Shown here: piece after piece, positions 9,226 through 16,865 of the stretch
Position numbering within the stretch: the stretch's first letter is position 1
Layout: the number at the start of each line of letters is the position of its first letter
Origin: Clostridioides difficile_A
Lineage (GTDB): Bacteria > Bacillota > Clostridia > Peptostreptococcales > Peptostreptococcaceae
NCBI GenBank assembly: GCA_945909635.1
Contig: OX246690.1
Location: forward strand, 682,001-746,000
DNA: 64,000 nucleotides
Direction of reading: 5' to 3'
Notes under the pieces: model-generated
The model's input: only the letters and a program-made list of their open reading frames with translations
Databases searched by the model: none
What the model was told of the DNA's origin: nothing
Translations under genes and position numbers: made by a program

Positions 9226-9945
9226 ATGATAAATTATTACAAAAAGCTAATAGGTGTGGTTCTTTGTTCTACATTGATATTTTTTCTTGTTGCATGTGAA
9301 AAACAACAAGAATCAGAATCTACTCAAAGTAAAACACCTGAAACGAGTGAATCGTTAAAATCTGATAATGAAAAAATTAAAATAGAAGATTCACGTATCT
9401 TAGTTGCTTATTTTTCTCGTATTGGTAATTCAGATACTCCAAATGAAACAGAAGCTGTATCCTCTGCAAGTGTAAATATTAGAAACAATGTAATTGAAGG
9501 AAATACTGAAATTGTTGCAAAGATGATTCAAAGTAAAACTGGTGGTGATATATCTCTTATAGAAATGGAAAATAAATATCCATCTGATTATAGTGTTATT
9601 GAAAATCAAGGTCGTGATGAACGAAATGATAACATTCGTCCAGTACTTTTAAATAATAGAAGTGATATAGACTCTTATGACATAATTTTCCTTGGATATC
9701 CTAATTGGTGGGGTGACATGCCAATGGCAGTGTACAGTTTTTTAGAAGAATATGATTTTTCAAATAAAATTATCATACCATTTTGTACTAGTGGTGGTAG
9801 TGGATTTTCAAACAGTATTGAGAATATTAGAAAAGAACAGCCTCAAGCGACAATTAAAGATGGTCTAGCTATTAGTCAAACACTTCCAGATGGTACAGAA
9901 GATGAGATAAACACATGGTTGTCTAATCTTGGATTAACAAAATAA
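9226..9945 (+). CDS. Lipoprotein flavodoxin
   Basis: 239 residues. A lipoprotein signal with lipobox LVAC (Cys24) is followed by a Ser/Thr/Glu-rich linker to about residue 58. The flavodoxin fold then starts ILVAYFSRIGNS and continues with GNTEIVAKMI, DIIFLGYPNWWGDMP and FCTSGGSGFSNS, matching the flavodoxin_4 type. FMN should be bound outside the membrane, which is unusual because most flavodoxins are cytoplasmic. AAGGAGTGAT precedes the ATG, 14 bp after the dehydrogenase stop. Probably an extracytoplasmic electron carrier or quinone/nitro reductase. Confidence 0.85.
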   Translation: MINYYKKLIGVVLCSTLIFFLVACEKQQESESTQSKTPETSESLKSDNEKIKIEDSRILVAYFSRIGNSDTPNETEAVSSASVNIRNNVIEGNTEIVAKMIQSKTGGDISLIEMENKYPSDYSVIENQGRDERNDNIRPVLLNNRSDIDSYDIIFLGYPNWWGDMPMAVYSFLEEYDFSNKIIIPFCTSGGSGFSNSIENIRKEQPQATIKDGLAISQTLPDGTEDEINTWLSNLGLTK

Positions 9946-9980
9946 ATATATAATAATTAATCGAAAAGGGGAATAAAAGT

Positions 9981-10523
9981 ATGGGAAAAAATGTTTGTAT
10001 AATATCTACTAGTCCACGAAAAAATGGAAATTCTGAAGAACTAGCAGATGAATTTGCAAGAGGGGCAAGAGAGCAAGGTAATGAAGTGGAAAAGATTACT
10101 CTGTATGATAAAAATATTAATTTTTGTATTGGCTGTCTTGCTTGCCAAACAACGTGTCAATGTGTACTAAAAGATGATGCAAATGACATCATTAAAAAAA
10201 TGTGTAATTCTGATGTACTTGTATTTGCTAGTCCAATATATTTTTATGAAATGACTGGACAAATGAAAACACTTTTGGATAGAACGAATCCAATTTTTCC
10301 AGCTGAGTATACTTTTAGTGATATTTATTTACTTGCAACAGCAGCAGATGTTAATGAAAGTGCCATGGATGGTGCACTTAAAGGGTTGCAGGGATGGATT
10401 GACTGTTTTGAAAAAGCAAGATTGGCTGGTGTAGTAAGAGGAACTGGGTTAGACCAAATTGGTGCAATTAAAAATGATACAGATATACTGAAACAAGCTT
10501 ACGAAATGGGAAAATCTATTTAA
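9981..10523 (+). CDS. NADPH-dependent FMN reductase / iron-sulfur flavoprotein-like
   Basis: 180 residues. The FMN phosphate loop STSPRKNGNSE begins at residue 9, and the cysteine cluster CIGCLACQTTCQC begins near residue 47, as in archaeal and clostridial iron-sulfur flavoproteins. FASPIYFYEMTGQMK is the typical flavin-ring strand. It is cytoplasmic. It probably reduces small electron acceptors or passes electrons to the lipoprotein partner encoded 35 bp upstream. Confidence 0.85.
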   Translation: MGKNVCIISTSPRKNGNSEELADEFARGAREQGNEVEKITLYDKNINFCIGCLACQTTCQCVLKDDANDIIKKMCNSDVLVFASPIYFYEMTGQMKTLLDRTNPIFPAEYTFSDIYLLATAADVNESAMDGALKGLQGWIDCFEKARLAGVVRGTGLDQIGAIKNDTDILKQAYEMGKSI

Positions 10524-10616
10524 GAAAACTAACATATAAGAAAATAAATTGTTGAAAAACATGAAACTCATTGATTAGCAAATAAGATTTACTTATCGAT
10601 AAAAGGAGAATTTTGT

Positions 10617-11210
10617 ATGCGTAAAATAAGAAAATGGATTATATTTTTGGCTATATTAACTAGTAGCTTTGTTTTATCAGCATGTAACAATACATCATCA
10701 GCTAAGACAAAGGCAGATGATTTAAATGTATCTCAAGTCCCAAATAATCAAAGTACAAATGCAACTGATAAAATAAATACTACTAATAAAATAAATACTA
10801 CTAATAAAGTAAATTCTAATGACAAAGTAAATAGCCATGACAAAATAAATGAACATGAAATCCGTATTAAGTTAACATTTGATGATAAAGAAGCAATTGC
10901 TGTGCTTGAAAATAATCCAACCACGCAAAGTTTGATTATTCAGCTTCCAATAACAGTTTCCTTTGACGACTTTGCAGGTGCAGAAAAAATTGCCTATACT
11001 CCAACAGAACTTTCTCAAAAAGAATCACCTAGTGGCTATAACCCAGATATTGGAGATATTACATGTTATGGTCCTTGGGGTAATCTAGCAATATATTACA
11101 AAGACCAACCTTATGCCAATGGATTGATTCCTATGGGGTATTTTGAATCTGGTTTAGAAGAGTTGAGTAATATGGAGAAGGGAGTTAGAGTTACTATAGA
11201 AAAAATGTAA
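10617..11210 (+). CDS. Lipoprotein with cyclophilin-like domain
   Basis: 197 residues. A signal peptide with lipobox (LSAC, Cys23) leads to an Asn/Lys/Thr-rich linker made of repeated KINTTN/KVNSND units (about residues 49-78, with matching DNA repeats at 10762-10850). A domain of about 110 residues follows with the cyclophilin-like signature (FDDFAGAEKIAYTP, GDITCYGPWGNLAIYY). Such domains commonly sit beside flavodoxins in Firmicutes. Repeat number in the linker may vary between strains. The domain's binding partner is unknown. Confidence 0.8.
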   Translation: MRKIRKWIIFLAILTSSFVLSACNNTSSAKTKADDLNVSQVPNNQSTNATDKINTTNKINTTNKVNSNDKVNSHDKINEHEIRIKLTFDDKEAIAVLENNPTTQSLIIQLPITVSFDDFAGAEKIAYTPTELSQKESPSGYNPDIGDITCYGPWGNLAIYYKDQPYANGLIPMGYFESGLEELSNMEKGVRVTIEKM

Positions 11211-11239
11211 AGTTATATACTTTAAAGGAGTGCTTAAAT

Positions 11240-11941
11240 ATGTCCCCAAAAAGAACCTTACAAATCCTTCTTGATGTTGAAATGATTGGGATGTTACCAA
11301 TTATAATGGCATATGAACTGGTTGGCGAATCTGCACACGAATGGCTAGGATTAACGATATTTATTATATTCATTCTACATAATATTTTAAATTATAGGTG
11401 GTATAAAAATATACTAAAAGGTCGGTATTCATGTACTAGAATTATCCTACTCATAGTAAATATTCTATTACTTGTTTGTATGGTATGTTTAATGCTCAGT
11501 GGAATAATTCTCTCAAATCATGTTTTTGTTTTTCTGCCAATACATAATGGTATATCATTAGCCAGAATAGTACATTTACTTGCTTCTTATTGGGGGTTTG
11601 TGCTGATGTCAATACATCTTGGTCTTCACTGGAGAATCATGATAAATACTGTAAATAGTATGTTTTATATTAAAAATTCAAAAATTAGAGTTTGTATTTT
11701 AGGAAGCATTTCTACTGTGGTAGTTGTTTATGGTATTTATGCATTTGTACAGCAAAACATTATAGATTATATGTTTCTTGTTAATCAATTTGTATTCTTT
11801 GATAAAGAACGCTCAATAATTTTATTTTTTATTGATTATTTGTCAATTATGGGGATGATTGTGTGTATTGTGAGTTGTATTTCAAATTATTTTCAAAAAA
11901 TTGCCTTATTAAAACAGAAATCTAAAGCATTACATAACTGA
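11240..11941 (+). CDS. DUF4405-like multi-helix membrane protein
   Basis: 233 residues with six or so hydrophobic helices. Histidines occur in the membrane at HEWLGL, LHNILN, ARIVHLLASYW and HLGLHW, a pattern like the di-heme b-cytochrome fold of DUF4405 proteins. AAAGGAGTG precedes the ATG. As the last gene of the redox operon it could carry electrons across the membrane to the extracytoplasmic flavodoxin. Heme binding is inference from histidine placement. Confidence 0.75.
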   Translation: MSPKRTLQILLDVEMIGMLPIIMAYELVGESAHEWLGLTIFIIFILHNILNYRWYKNILKGRYSCTRIILLIVNILLLVCMVCLMLSGIILSNHVFVFLPIHNGISLARIVHLLASYWGFVLMSIHLGLHWRIMINTVNSMFYIKNSKIRVCILGSISTVVVVYGIYAFVQQNIIDYMFLVNQFVFFDKERSIILFFIDYLSIMGMIVCIVSCISNYFQKIALLKQKSKALHN

Positions 11942-11960
11942 ATCAATATGCATATAAATT

Positions 11961-11994
11961 AAAAAAACATTAGTCATATGGCTAATGTTTTTTA
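11961..11994 (+). terminator. Terminator of the redox operon
   Basis: A-tract plus stem CATTAG/CTAATG ending in GTTTTTTATT, 20 bp after the DUF4405 gene. The A- and T-tracts extend the stem. Confidence 0.8.
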
Positions 11995-12356
11995 TTAATT
12001 AAATTTTATTAATTAAATAATATTCTGTTCTTTATAAATAATCATCTATAATGTAGTGTAATCTTTTTTCATATTATTTTAATGTACTTTTAGTTTTAAT
12101 AATATCAATACTAGAGTAAATTAAAGGATAATAAGAAAAAATAAAAGTAGTTGTAAAGCTTGTAATTACTTGCTTCTATACTAATTACTATACCACAAAA
12201 TAACAAAAAAATCAAGTCGAGTAATCCCTCAACTTAAGTGATATACTAGGTATTAACAATTTTTTATTAATAAAATATAACTAGAGGCTAATCTATGTTT
12301 TTTCAATTTCTTTAATTAAATTGACCTCTAATTAAGTAATTATAAGGAGAAATATT
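11995..12356. other. AT-rich intergenic region, 360 bp
   Basis: No gene was found. Only a weak dyad (CAAGTCGAG..CTCAACTTAAG, about 12211-12239) and a ribosome site AAGGAG before the next ATG stand out. Confidence 0.4.
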
Positions 12357-13091
12357 ATGAACTTAACAAAAGGATTAGATGTTTTAAAAGTTTCATCACA
12401 TGTATTGGGAGAAAATAAAGTTATGTATATTCCTGTAATCTATACAGAAGATGAGGCAACTCTTGTTGATACTGGTCTTCCAGGTCAAGGAGAGTTGATA
12501 ATTGAGGCTCTTAACAAAAGTAATACAAGCTTCGATAAATTAAAAAATATAATAATCACTCATCATGATATAGACCATATAGGAAACATAAATTACTTAA
12601 GAGAAAAGTCTGAAAATAATATCAAAGTATACGCATACAAAAGTGAAATTAGCTATATAACAGGGGAAGAGACTCCTTATAAACTTTATATGCTAGAACA
12701 AATGGTGAATAATATTGATGATAAGATGCTTAGTATGTTAAATGTTATGGGACTTGGGTTTAAGTCATCATACACTAAAGTAGATGTATCTTTGGATGAC
12801 CATGAAGTTTTAAATTTAGGCGAGGAAGTAGAAGTCATACATACAGGTGGTCACACTAGAGGTCATATATGCCTTTATTTAAAGAAATCTAAAGTACTTA
12901 TTGCTGGTGATTTGTTACAGATAAAGGATGGGGAACTCGAGCCAGTTGATGTGATGCATAGCAACAAACAAGAGTTGGAAGATGCTATCAGAAACATAAG
13001 TAATTATGATATAGAGGAAGTAGTTTTTAGCCATGGCGGATTGTTTCAAAATAATATAACTGAGGCATTAAAAAATATAGTTATTGAATAG
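12357..13091 (+). CDS. MBL-fold metallohydrolase
   Basis: 244 residues. The zinc motif HHDIDHIG (about residues 69-76), GGHTRGHICLYL and AGDLLQ (second-shell Asp), and a terminal FSHGG give the complete glyoxalase II/metallo-beta-lactamase-fold ligand set. No signal peptide, so cytoplasmic. AAGGAGAAATATT precedes the ATG. It stands alone between terminators. The substrate could be a thioester, lactone or phosphodiester and cannot be assigned. Confidence 0.88.
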   Translation: MNLTKGLDVLKVSSHVLGENKVMYIPVIYTEDEATLVDTGLPGQGELIIEALNKSNTSFDKLKNIIITHHDIDHIGNINYLREKSENNIKVYAYKSEISYITGEETPYKLYMLEQMVNNIDDKMLSMLNVMGLGFKSSYTKVDVSLDDHEVLNLGEEVEVIHTGGHTRGHICLYLKKSKVLIAGDLLQIKDGELEPVDVMHSNKQELEDAIRNISNYDIEEVVFSHGGLFQNNITEALKNIVIE

Positions 13092-13197
13092 TATTATTAT
13101 CAAATAGTATTATGTGATTTAAAATAATCTACAATAATTTCTTAAATTACTTAAAATAATGCCTGAATGTGAAGCAGGAAAATTAAAGATAAGTAAT

Positions 13198-13243
13198 AAA
13201 AAAATCCTTAGAATCTATTTATTTAAATTCTAAGGATTTTTTT
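13198..13243 (+). terminator. Terminator after the MBL gene
   Basis: Stem AAATCCTTAGAAT/ATTCTAAGGATTT flanked by A and T tracts (TTTTTTT). Confidence 0.85.
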
Positions 13244-13244
13244 A

Positions 13245-13320
13245 AGTTCTAAAGATGTTATTAAGTTGTAAGGATATTAATTTTGATATTAAATCTTTAA
13301 GTTCTAAGGATATTAAATTT
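13245..13320. repeat. Degenerate direct repeats of AAGTTCTAAGGATATTAA
   Basis: Copies near 13245, 13264 and 13300 echo the right arm of the preceding terminator (TTCTAAGGAT). The spacing is 19 and 36 bp. This looks like local duplication of the terminator arm. Confidence 0.5.
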
Positions 13321-13347
13321 ATTACAAACATATCTCTAAAGTCGAAG

Positions 13348-13838
13348 TTAGTTGCTAATCACATTGTTCATACCTTTTATTTTTAATAAAATTCTAGTAA
13401 CTAAAAATAATATAGGTAACTCTATCAAAGGACCGATTATAAGTGCTAACGATATTAAAGGTTTATCTGGAAAAGTAGCTACTGCAATAGCTAATGCTAT
13501 TGGAGAGTTTCTAGCAAGTGTAGTTAAATTTAGGGATACACTATCCTCATAACTTAGATTAATTGCTTTACTTATAACTCTAACAAAAATAAAGTTTATA
13601 ATAAAAAATATTAATATTGGTACTAGTAAAATAAATAAGATTTGATAATTTTCTAGTAGTATTTTTCCTTGAGATGCGAACATTGCAACTATAGCTATGT
13701 TTAAAAAACATCCTTGGAAATCACATGCCTTTGAAGTTATTCTGAATATATTTGTATGAATTCTATTTGACCCATTAAGATACCTAGAAGTACCATTCCT
13801 AAAATAATAAAACTCTGAAACTTATTTACTTCTTCCAT
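13348..13838 (-). pseudogene. Decayed ACR3/bile-acid symporter-type transporter
   Basis: The C-terminal part (13348-13683 and a few upstream codons) encodes MFASQGKILL, RNSPIALAIAVATFP and IGPLIELPILFLV, characteristic of ACR3 arsenite efflux/bile acid:Na+ symporters. The start remains at 13838 behind AAGGAGG and encodes an N-terminal helix (FIILGMVLLGILMGQI), which ends at a stop near 13739. The C-terminal frame is shifted relative to it. A complete transporter has about 340 residues; here only about 150 codons of DNA remain, so a large internal deletion plus frameshift has occurred. Confidence 0.8.
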
Positions 13839-13967
13839 GTAGACCTCCTTTATTCGAAAATTAATTTTAATTGAAAATCCATATCAATTATTAAATTATA
13901 ACACGATAATTGATTTTTAAAAACTCATTTAAAAAATAATTACATATTGTGGATTTTGCACAAAATA

Positions 13968-14008
13968 AATGCCCATATAATCATTCATTAGAATTATAAG
14001 GGCATTTT
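13968..14008 (-). terminator. Terminator of the YciI-like gene
   Basis: Stem AAATGCCC/GGGCATTT with a long loop, 45 bp beyond the minus-strand stop; T-rich on the minus-strand side. Confidence 0.65.
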
Positions 14009-14052
14009 AGTAGTTAATTTTAATATTAAATTAATGTACTCATTTATGTAAT

Positions 14053-14346
14053 CTATAAATCTTTTAACTTTTCAACTATTAATTTATTATTAATCTTTGA
14101 TGGTTCAAACTCAATAATCTCGTAATCACCAAGTTTGTTAATATAAAAAGGGTCTTCTTGGATAATTTTATTAACTTCTTCTTTATTAGCATTGCATAAA
14201 ATTATTCCACCTATTCTAGGATTTTTTCTTCCAGAGCATATGAATTTATTATTTGCATAATATTTATTTAAAAATTCTATATGTGCATCTAGTTTTTCTT
14301 CAATTTTATTTAGTTCAACTGTATATGTTATATTTACTATTACCAT
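14053..14346 (-). CDS. YciI-like dimeric alpha-beta barrel protein
   Basis: 97 residues. It has the YCII pattern: an N-terminal beta strand, HIEFLNKYYANNKFICSGRK (the short-helix His region and the strand carrying the conserved Gly), GGIILCNA and EEDPF-like QEDPFYINKLGDYEI. AAGGAGATGTACAT precedes the ATG. Family members have unclear, possibly ferredoxin-like or hydrolase functions. It is monocistronic. Confidence 0.75.
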   Translation of the reverse strand: MVIVNITYTVELNKIEEKLDAHIEFLNKYYANNKFICSGRKNPRIGGIILCNANKEEVNKIIQEDPFYINKLGDYEIIEFEPSKINNKLIVEKLKDL

Positions 14347-14479
14347 ATGTACATCTCCTTAGATAAAGTATATTTAATACATTTAAACTATCACTTCTAA
14401 GTTACAAAGTCAAATATAAAGCTAATGTAATACGATTGTATGATGTTAAATTTTATTAAAAAATAAAACAAAGTATAAT

Positions 14480-14605
14480 GTGATAAAAAAGGTAATCATT
14501 CAAGACGTATTGGTCAAAGCCATTGGATGTTTAGGTGTAACACATTTTGCAACTAAGGTAGGTAAGCTTTGGGAAATGTGGTATAATACTATATTAGTAT
14601 TTTGA
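14480..14605 (+). other. Short ORF, possible gene fragment
   Basis: A 41-codon frame from GTG with a non-random-looking product (LVKAIGCLGVTHFATKVG near its middle). It lacks a good ribosome site and I do not recognise it. It may be the remnant of a longer gene in this 350-bp gap. Also in the gap is a hairpin at 14639-14677. Confidence 0.25.
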
Positions 14606-14638
14606 GTTAACAAATTAGTTTAATTATGATTTTATAGA

Positions 14639-14677
14639 ATTAATGACAATTAGTTTAGTTCACTAATTGCCATTAAT
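14639..14677 (-). terminator. Hairpin downstream of the isochorismatase-like gene
   Basis: Long stem TTAATGACAATTAGT/ACTAATTGCCATTAA with one mismatch and a 7-nt loop, 21 bp past the minus-strand stop. The T-tract is poor, so termination may be weak. Confidence 0.55.
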
Positions 14678-14697
14678 TAAAACTTACTATTTCTGGG

Positions 14698-15375
14698 CTA
14701 ATAAATTGAAACACCCTTTGTTGATAATTTTTTTAAAGCCTTTTCTGTAGAATTTACACTTTTACCAAGAACACCATTCTTTATGATATTAACATGGTAC
14801 CCTCTGTTTATTGCTCCTAATGCTGTCTTATAAACACAAGCTGAAGAGTCTAATCCAACAATTGAGATTGTATCAACTTTATTTTCTTTTAGAGATTCAC
14901 TAAAACTTTTGGATGTAAAGGAATCTTGCTGATGTTTAACAAACACTTCATTATTTTCGACCTTTAAATCACTACAAATGGAAGCTCCCTTTGACCCTTG
15001 AAAAAGGCAACTACCCATTGAAATAAGGCAAAATAGAAAATCAAAGTGATGAAATTCTTGACAGATATATACTATTTTTTGTCCTTGTTCTTTAGCTTCA
15101 ATGATAATTCTATTTACACTACTTACAAATTCCTCTTTTTGAGGATAAATTCCATCTTTTCCACACATAGCTTCTTGCATATCAATAACCAACAAAATCT
15201 TTTGAGGTTCTTGAAAATCTTGTATTTTTTCTCCTTTTGTAGGGCGTATAAATACAATCATTCTAATAATCAAAATTATAAGAAGAAAGTATGATATGGC
15301 AGTGGGCGTAAAAGAACACAATGCAGCAAATATGATAATACTACATAGTTGTACAAAAGTATAGAAACCTTTCAT
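14698..15375 (-). CDS. Membrane-anchored isochorismatase/cysteine hydrolase family protein
   Basis: 225 residues. Two hydrophobic helices (about residues 5-45) precede the hydrolase domain, which most family members lack. The domain shows VIDMQEAM (Asp), VKHQQDSF (Lys) and SACVYKTA (nucleophile Cys in GLDSSACV), i.e. the Asp-Lys-Cys triad of isochorismatase/nicotinamidase enzymes. AAAGGAGAC precedes the ATG. It lies 72 bp downstream of the TetR gene on the same strand and is probably under its control. The substrate is unknown; an amide is likely. Confidence 0.8.
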   Translation of the reverse strand: MKGFYTFVQLCSIIIFAALCSFTPTAISYFLLIILIIRMIVFIRPTKGEKIQDFQEPQKILLVIDMQEAMCGKDGIYPQKEEFVSSVNRIIIEAKEQGQKIVYICQEFHHFDFLFCLISMGSCLFQGSKGASICSDLKVENNEVFVKHQQDSFTSKSFSESLKENKVDTISIVGLDSSACVYKTALGAINRGYHVNIIKNGVLGKSVNSTEKALKKLSTKGVSIY

Positions 15376-15447
15376 AAATAAGTCTCCTTTTAGTTTATAT
15401 TTTTAATATTTGGATAATATTACTTTTATTTTTAATGATATGTGCTC

Positions 15448-16026
15448 TTACTTTTTGTACTTTGTAATAAAAGCATTGAAAGCAGTAATAAGTAGTTGTT
15501 TTTCTTCTTCAACTGTAAGAATTAGACTTCCTTTGTAGACTAAACAAGCAATACCATGAGTATAAATCCATATATTATAAAATAATTCTTTTGCCTGTTC
15601 AAAACTAAGCGAACCTTCACTAGCAGCACTATTCACCACAAAATCAAGTTGTTTAGATGCTTGTTCATTTAAATTATAATTTATAGTACTATGTTGCATA
15701 ATAGCTTCAAACAAATTTGGGTATTCTTTGGCAAAGTTAATATATCCAAGTCCATAAGTTAAAAAAGCAGAATCATCTAAAGAGTAATCACCGATATATT
15801 GAGAAGGATAATCACTGATATATTGAGTATGAAATGTATGGATTTTTTCCTCTACAGAAACACGCAAATCTTCAACTGTCTGGAATTCTCGAAAAATTGG
15901 GGCAACTGATGTACCTAGTACTAGTGCAACTTTCTGAGCAGTGATGACAGTAACACCTTCATTTTTGGCTACTTCAAATCCTGCATTTATGATTGCATCT
16001 CTATCTGTTTTTATTTTAGGTGGCAT
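15448..16026 (-). CDS. TetR family transcriptional regulator
   Basis: 192 residues. The N-terminal HTH reads DAIINAGFEVAKNEG, then AQKVALVLGTSVAPIFREF. The all-helical C-terminal domain binds an unknown ligand. AAGGAGCTGAGCTT precedes the ATG. A 34-bp near-perfect palindrome lies 14 bp upstream of the start, so autoregulation together with the hydrolase gene is likely. A short internal duplication (YISDYPSQYIGDY) is visible near residue 75. Confidence 0.88.
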   Translation of the reverse strand: MPPKIKTDRDAIINAGFEVAKNEGVTVITAQKVALVLGTSVAPIFREFQTVEDLRVSVEEKIHTFHTQYISDYPSQYIGDYSLDDSAFLTYGLGYINFAKEYPNLFEAIMQHSTINYNLNEQASKQLDFVVNSAASEGSLSFEQAKELFYNIWIYTHGIACLVYKGSLILTVEEEKQLLITAFNAFITKYKK

Positions 16027-16040
16027 AAGCTCAGCTCCTT

Positions 16041-16074
16041 AAAATAGTAATTGTTATCTAACAAGTACTATTTT
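16041..16074. promoter_or_regulatory. 34-bp palindromic operator of the TetR gene
   Basis: Arms AAAATAGTAATTGTTA and TAACAAGTACTATTTT pair with one mismatch around a central TC. The size and position just upstream of the TetR start are typical for a TetR dimer or double-dimer site. Confidence 0.75.
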
Positions 16075-16367
16075 ATACTCCAAAAAAAACACTGTCAAGT
16101 AAACATAGTAAAAGCTATAATTTATTCTAAATTGTATCTTTGATTTAGATATTAAATATAGCATTACAAGTATTTTAGATAATAGTTTATATACTACAAT
16201 TTGAAAGTTTTATAATACTTAAGTTGAAAAATATAATAATTGTGAACTTTGTTACCTTATAAATATTTTTTTATTATTTTTACGATATATAATAATTATT
16301 GTAATTGATTTTGTGAAATTATTACTGTAATATCTAATTATATAGATAAGGAAGTGGAGTGATAACT

Positions 16368-16748
16368 ATGTGTTTAAAAAAATTATCAAAATTAGAGTTA
16401 GTTATTATGAAATTTATTTGGAATTTAGATATAAAAACAAATTCATATGAGGTTATTGATTATATGCAAGAAGAGCATAATTTACCAGAGAAAGTAGCTT
16501 TAAAAACTCTATCAAAATTATCAAAGAAAAAATTCTTATACGTACAAGAAACGAGTAAATGTACATACTATACCGTTGCAATCAAAGAAAATTCGTACTT
16601 TGAATTTATATCAAGAAATGTACAAAGCCTTTTGAAGAATATTTTTATAAAGAATTTATTAGTGTCATTTCATGAAGAGGAGTTAACAGCAGAGAAGATA
16701 GACTCATTGGAAAATTGGGTGATAAACTGGGAAGAAGTTTGTATATAA
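16368..16748 (+). CDS. Orphan BlaI/MecI family repressor (first copy)
   Basis: 126 residues: winged helix LSKLELVIMKFIWNLD, then VALKTLSKLSKKKFLYVQ, and a C-terminal dimerisation helix, as in BlaI/MecI/CopY. The gene begins at ATG 16368 behind GGAGTGAT; GTG 16359 lies within that site. No BlaR1/MecR1 sensor-protease or beta-lactamase is adjacent. It resembles the second copy at 32781 (same LSKLELxIMKFIWxLD start). A terminator follows at once, so it is monocistronic. Confidence 0.85.
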   Translation: MCLKKLSKLELVIMKFIWNLDIKTNSYEVIDYMQEEHNLPEKVALKTLSKLSKKKFLYVQETSKCTYYTVAIKENSYFEFISRNVQSLLKNIFIKNLLVSFHEEELTAEKIDSLENWVINWEEVCI

Positions 16749-16750
16749 TC

Positions 16751-16799
16751 TAAAAAGAGTTTTATAATGGTTTATTTACAGTTATAAAGCTCTTTTTAA
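16751..16799 (+). terminator. Terminator after the first BlaI-like gene
   Basis: Stem AAAAAGAG/CTCTTTTT extended by TTTATAA/TTATAAA with one bulge. Confidence 0.8.
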
Positions 16800-16865
16800 C
16801 TGTGTAAATTTAATATAAAATAAGAAACCAGTTATATAGGAATCAATAAAAGGAGGTTTTGTAAT

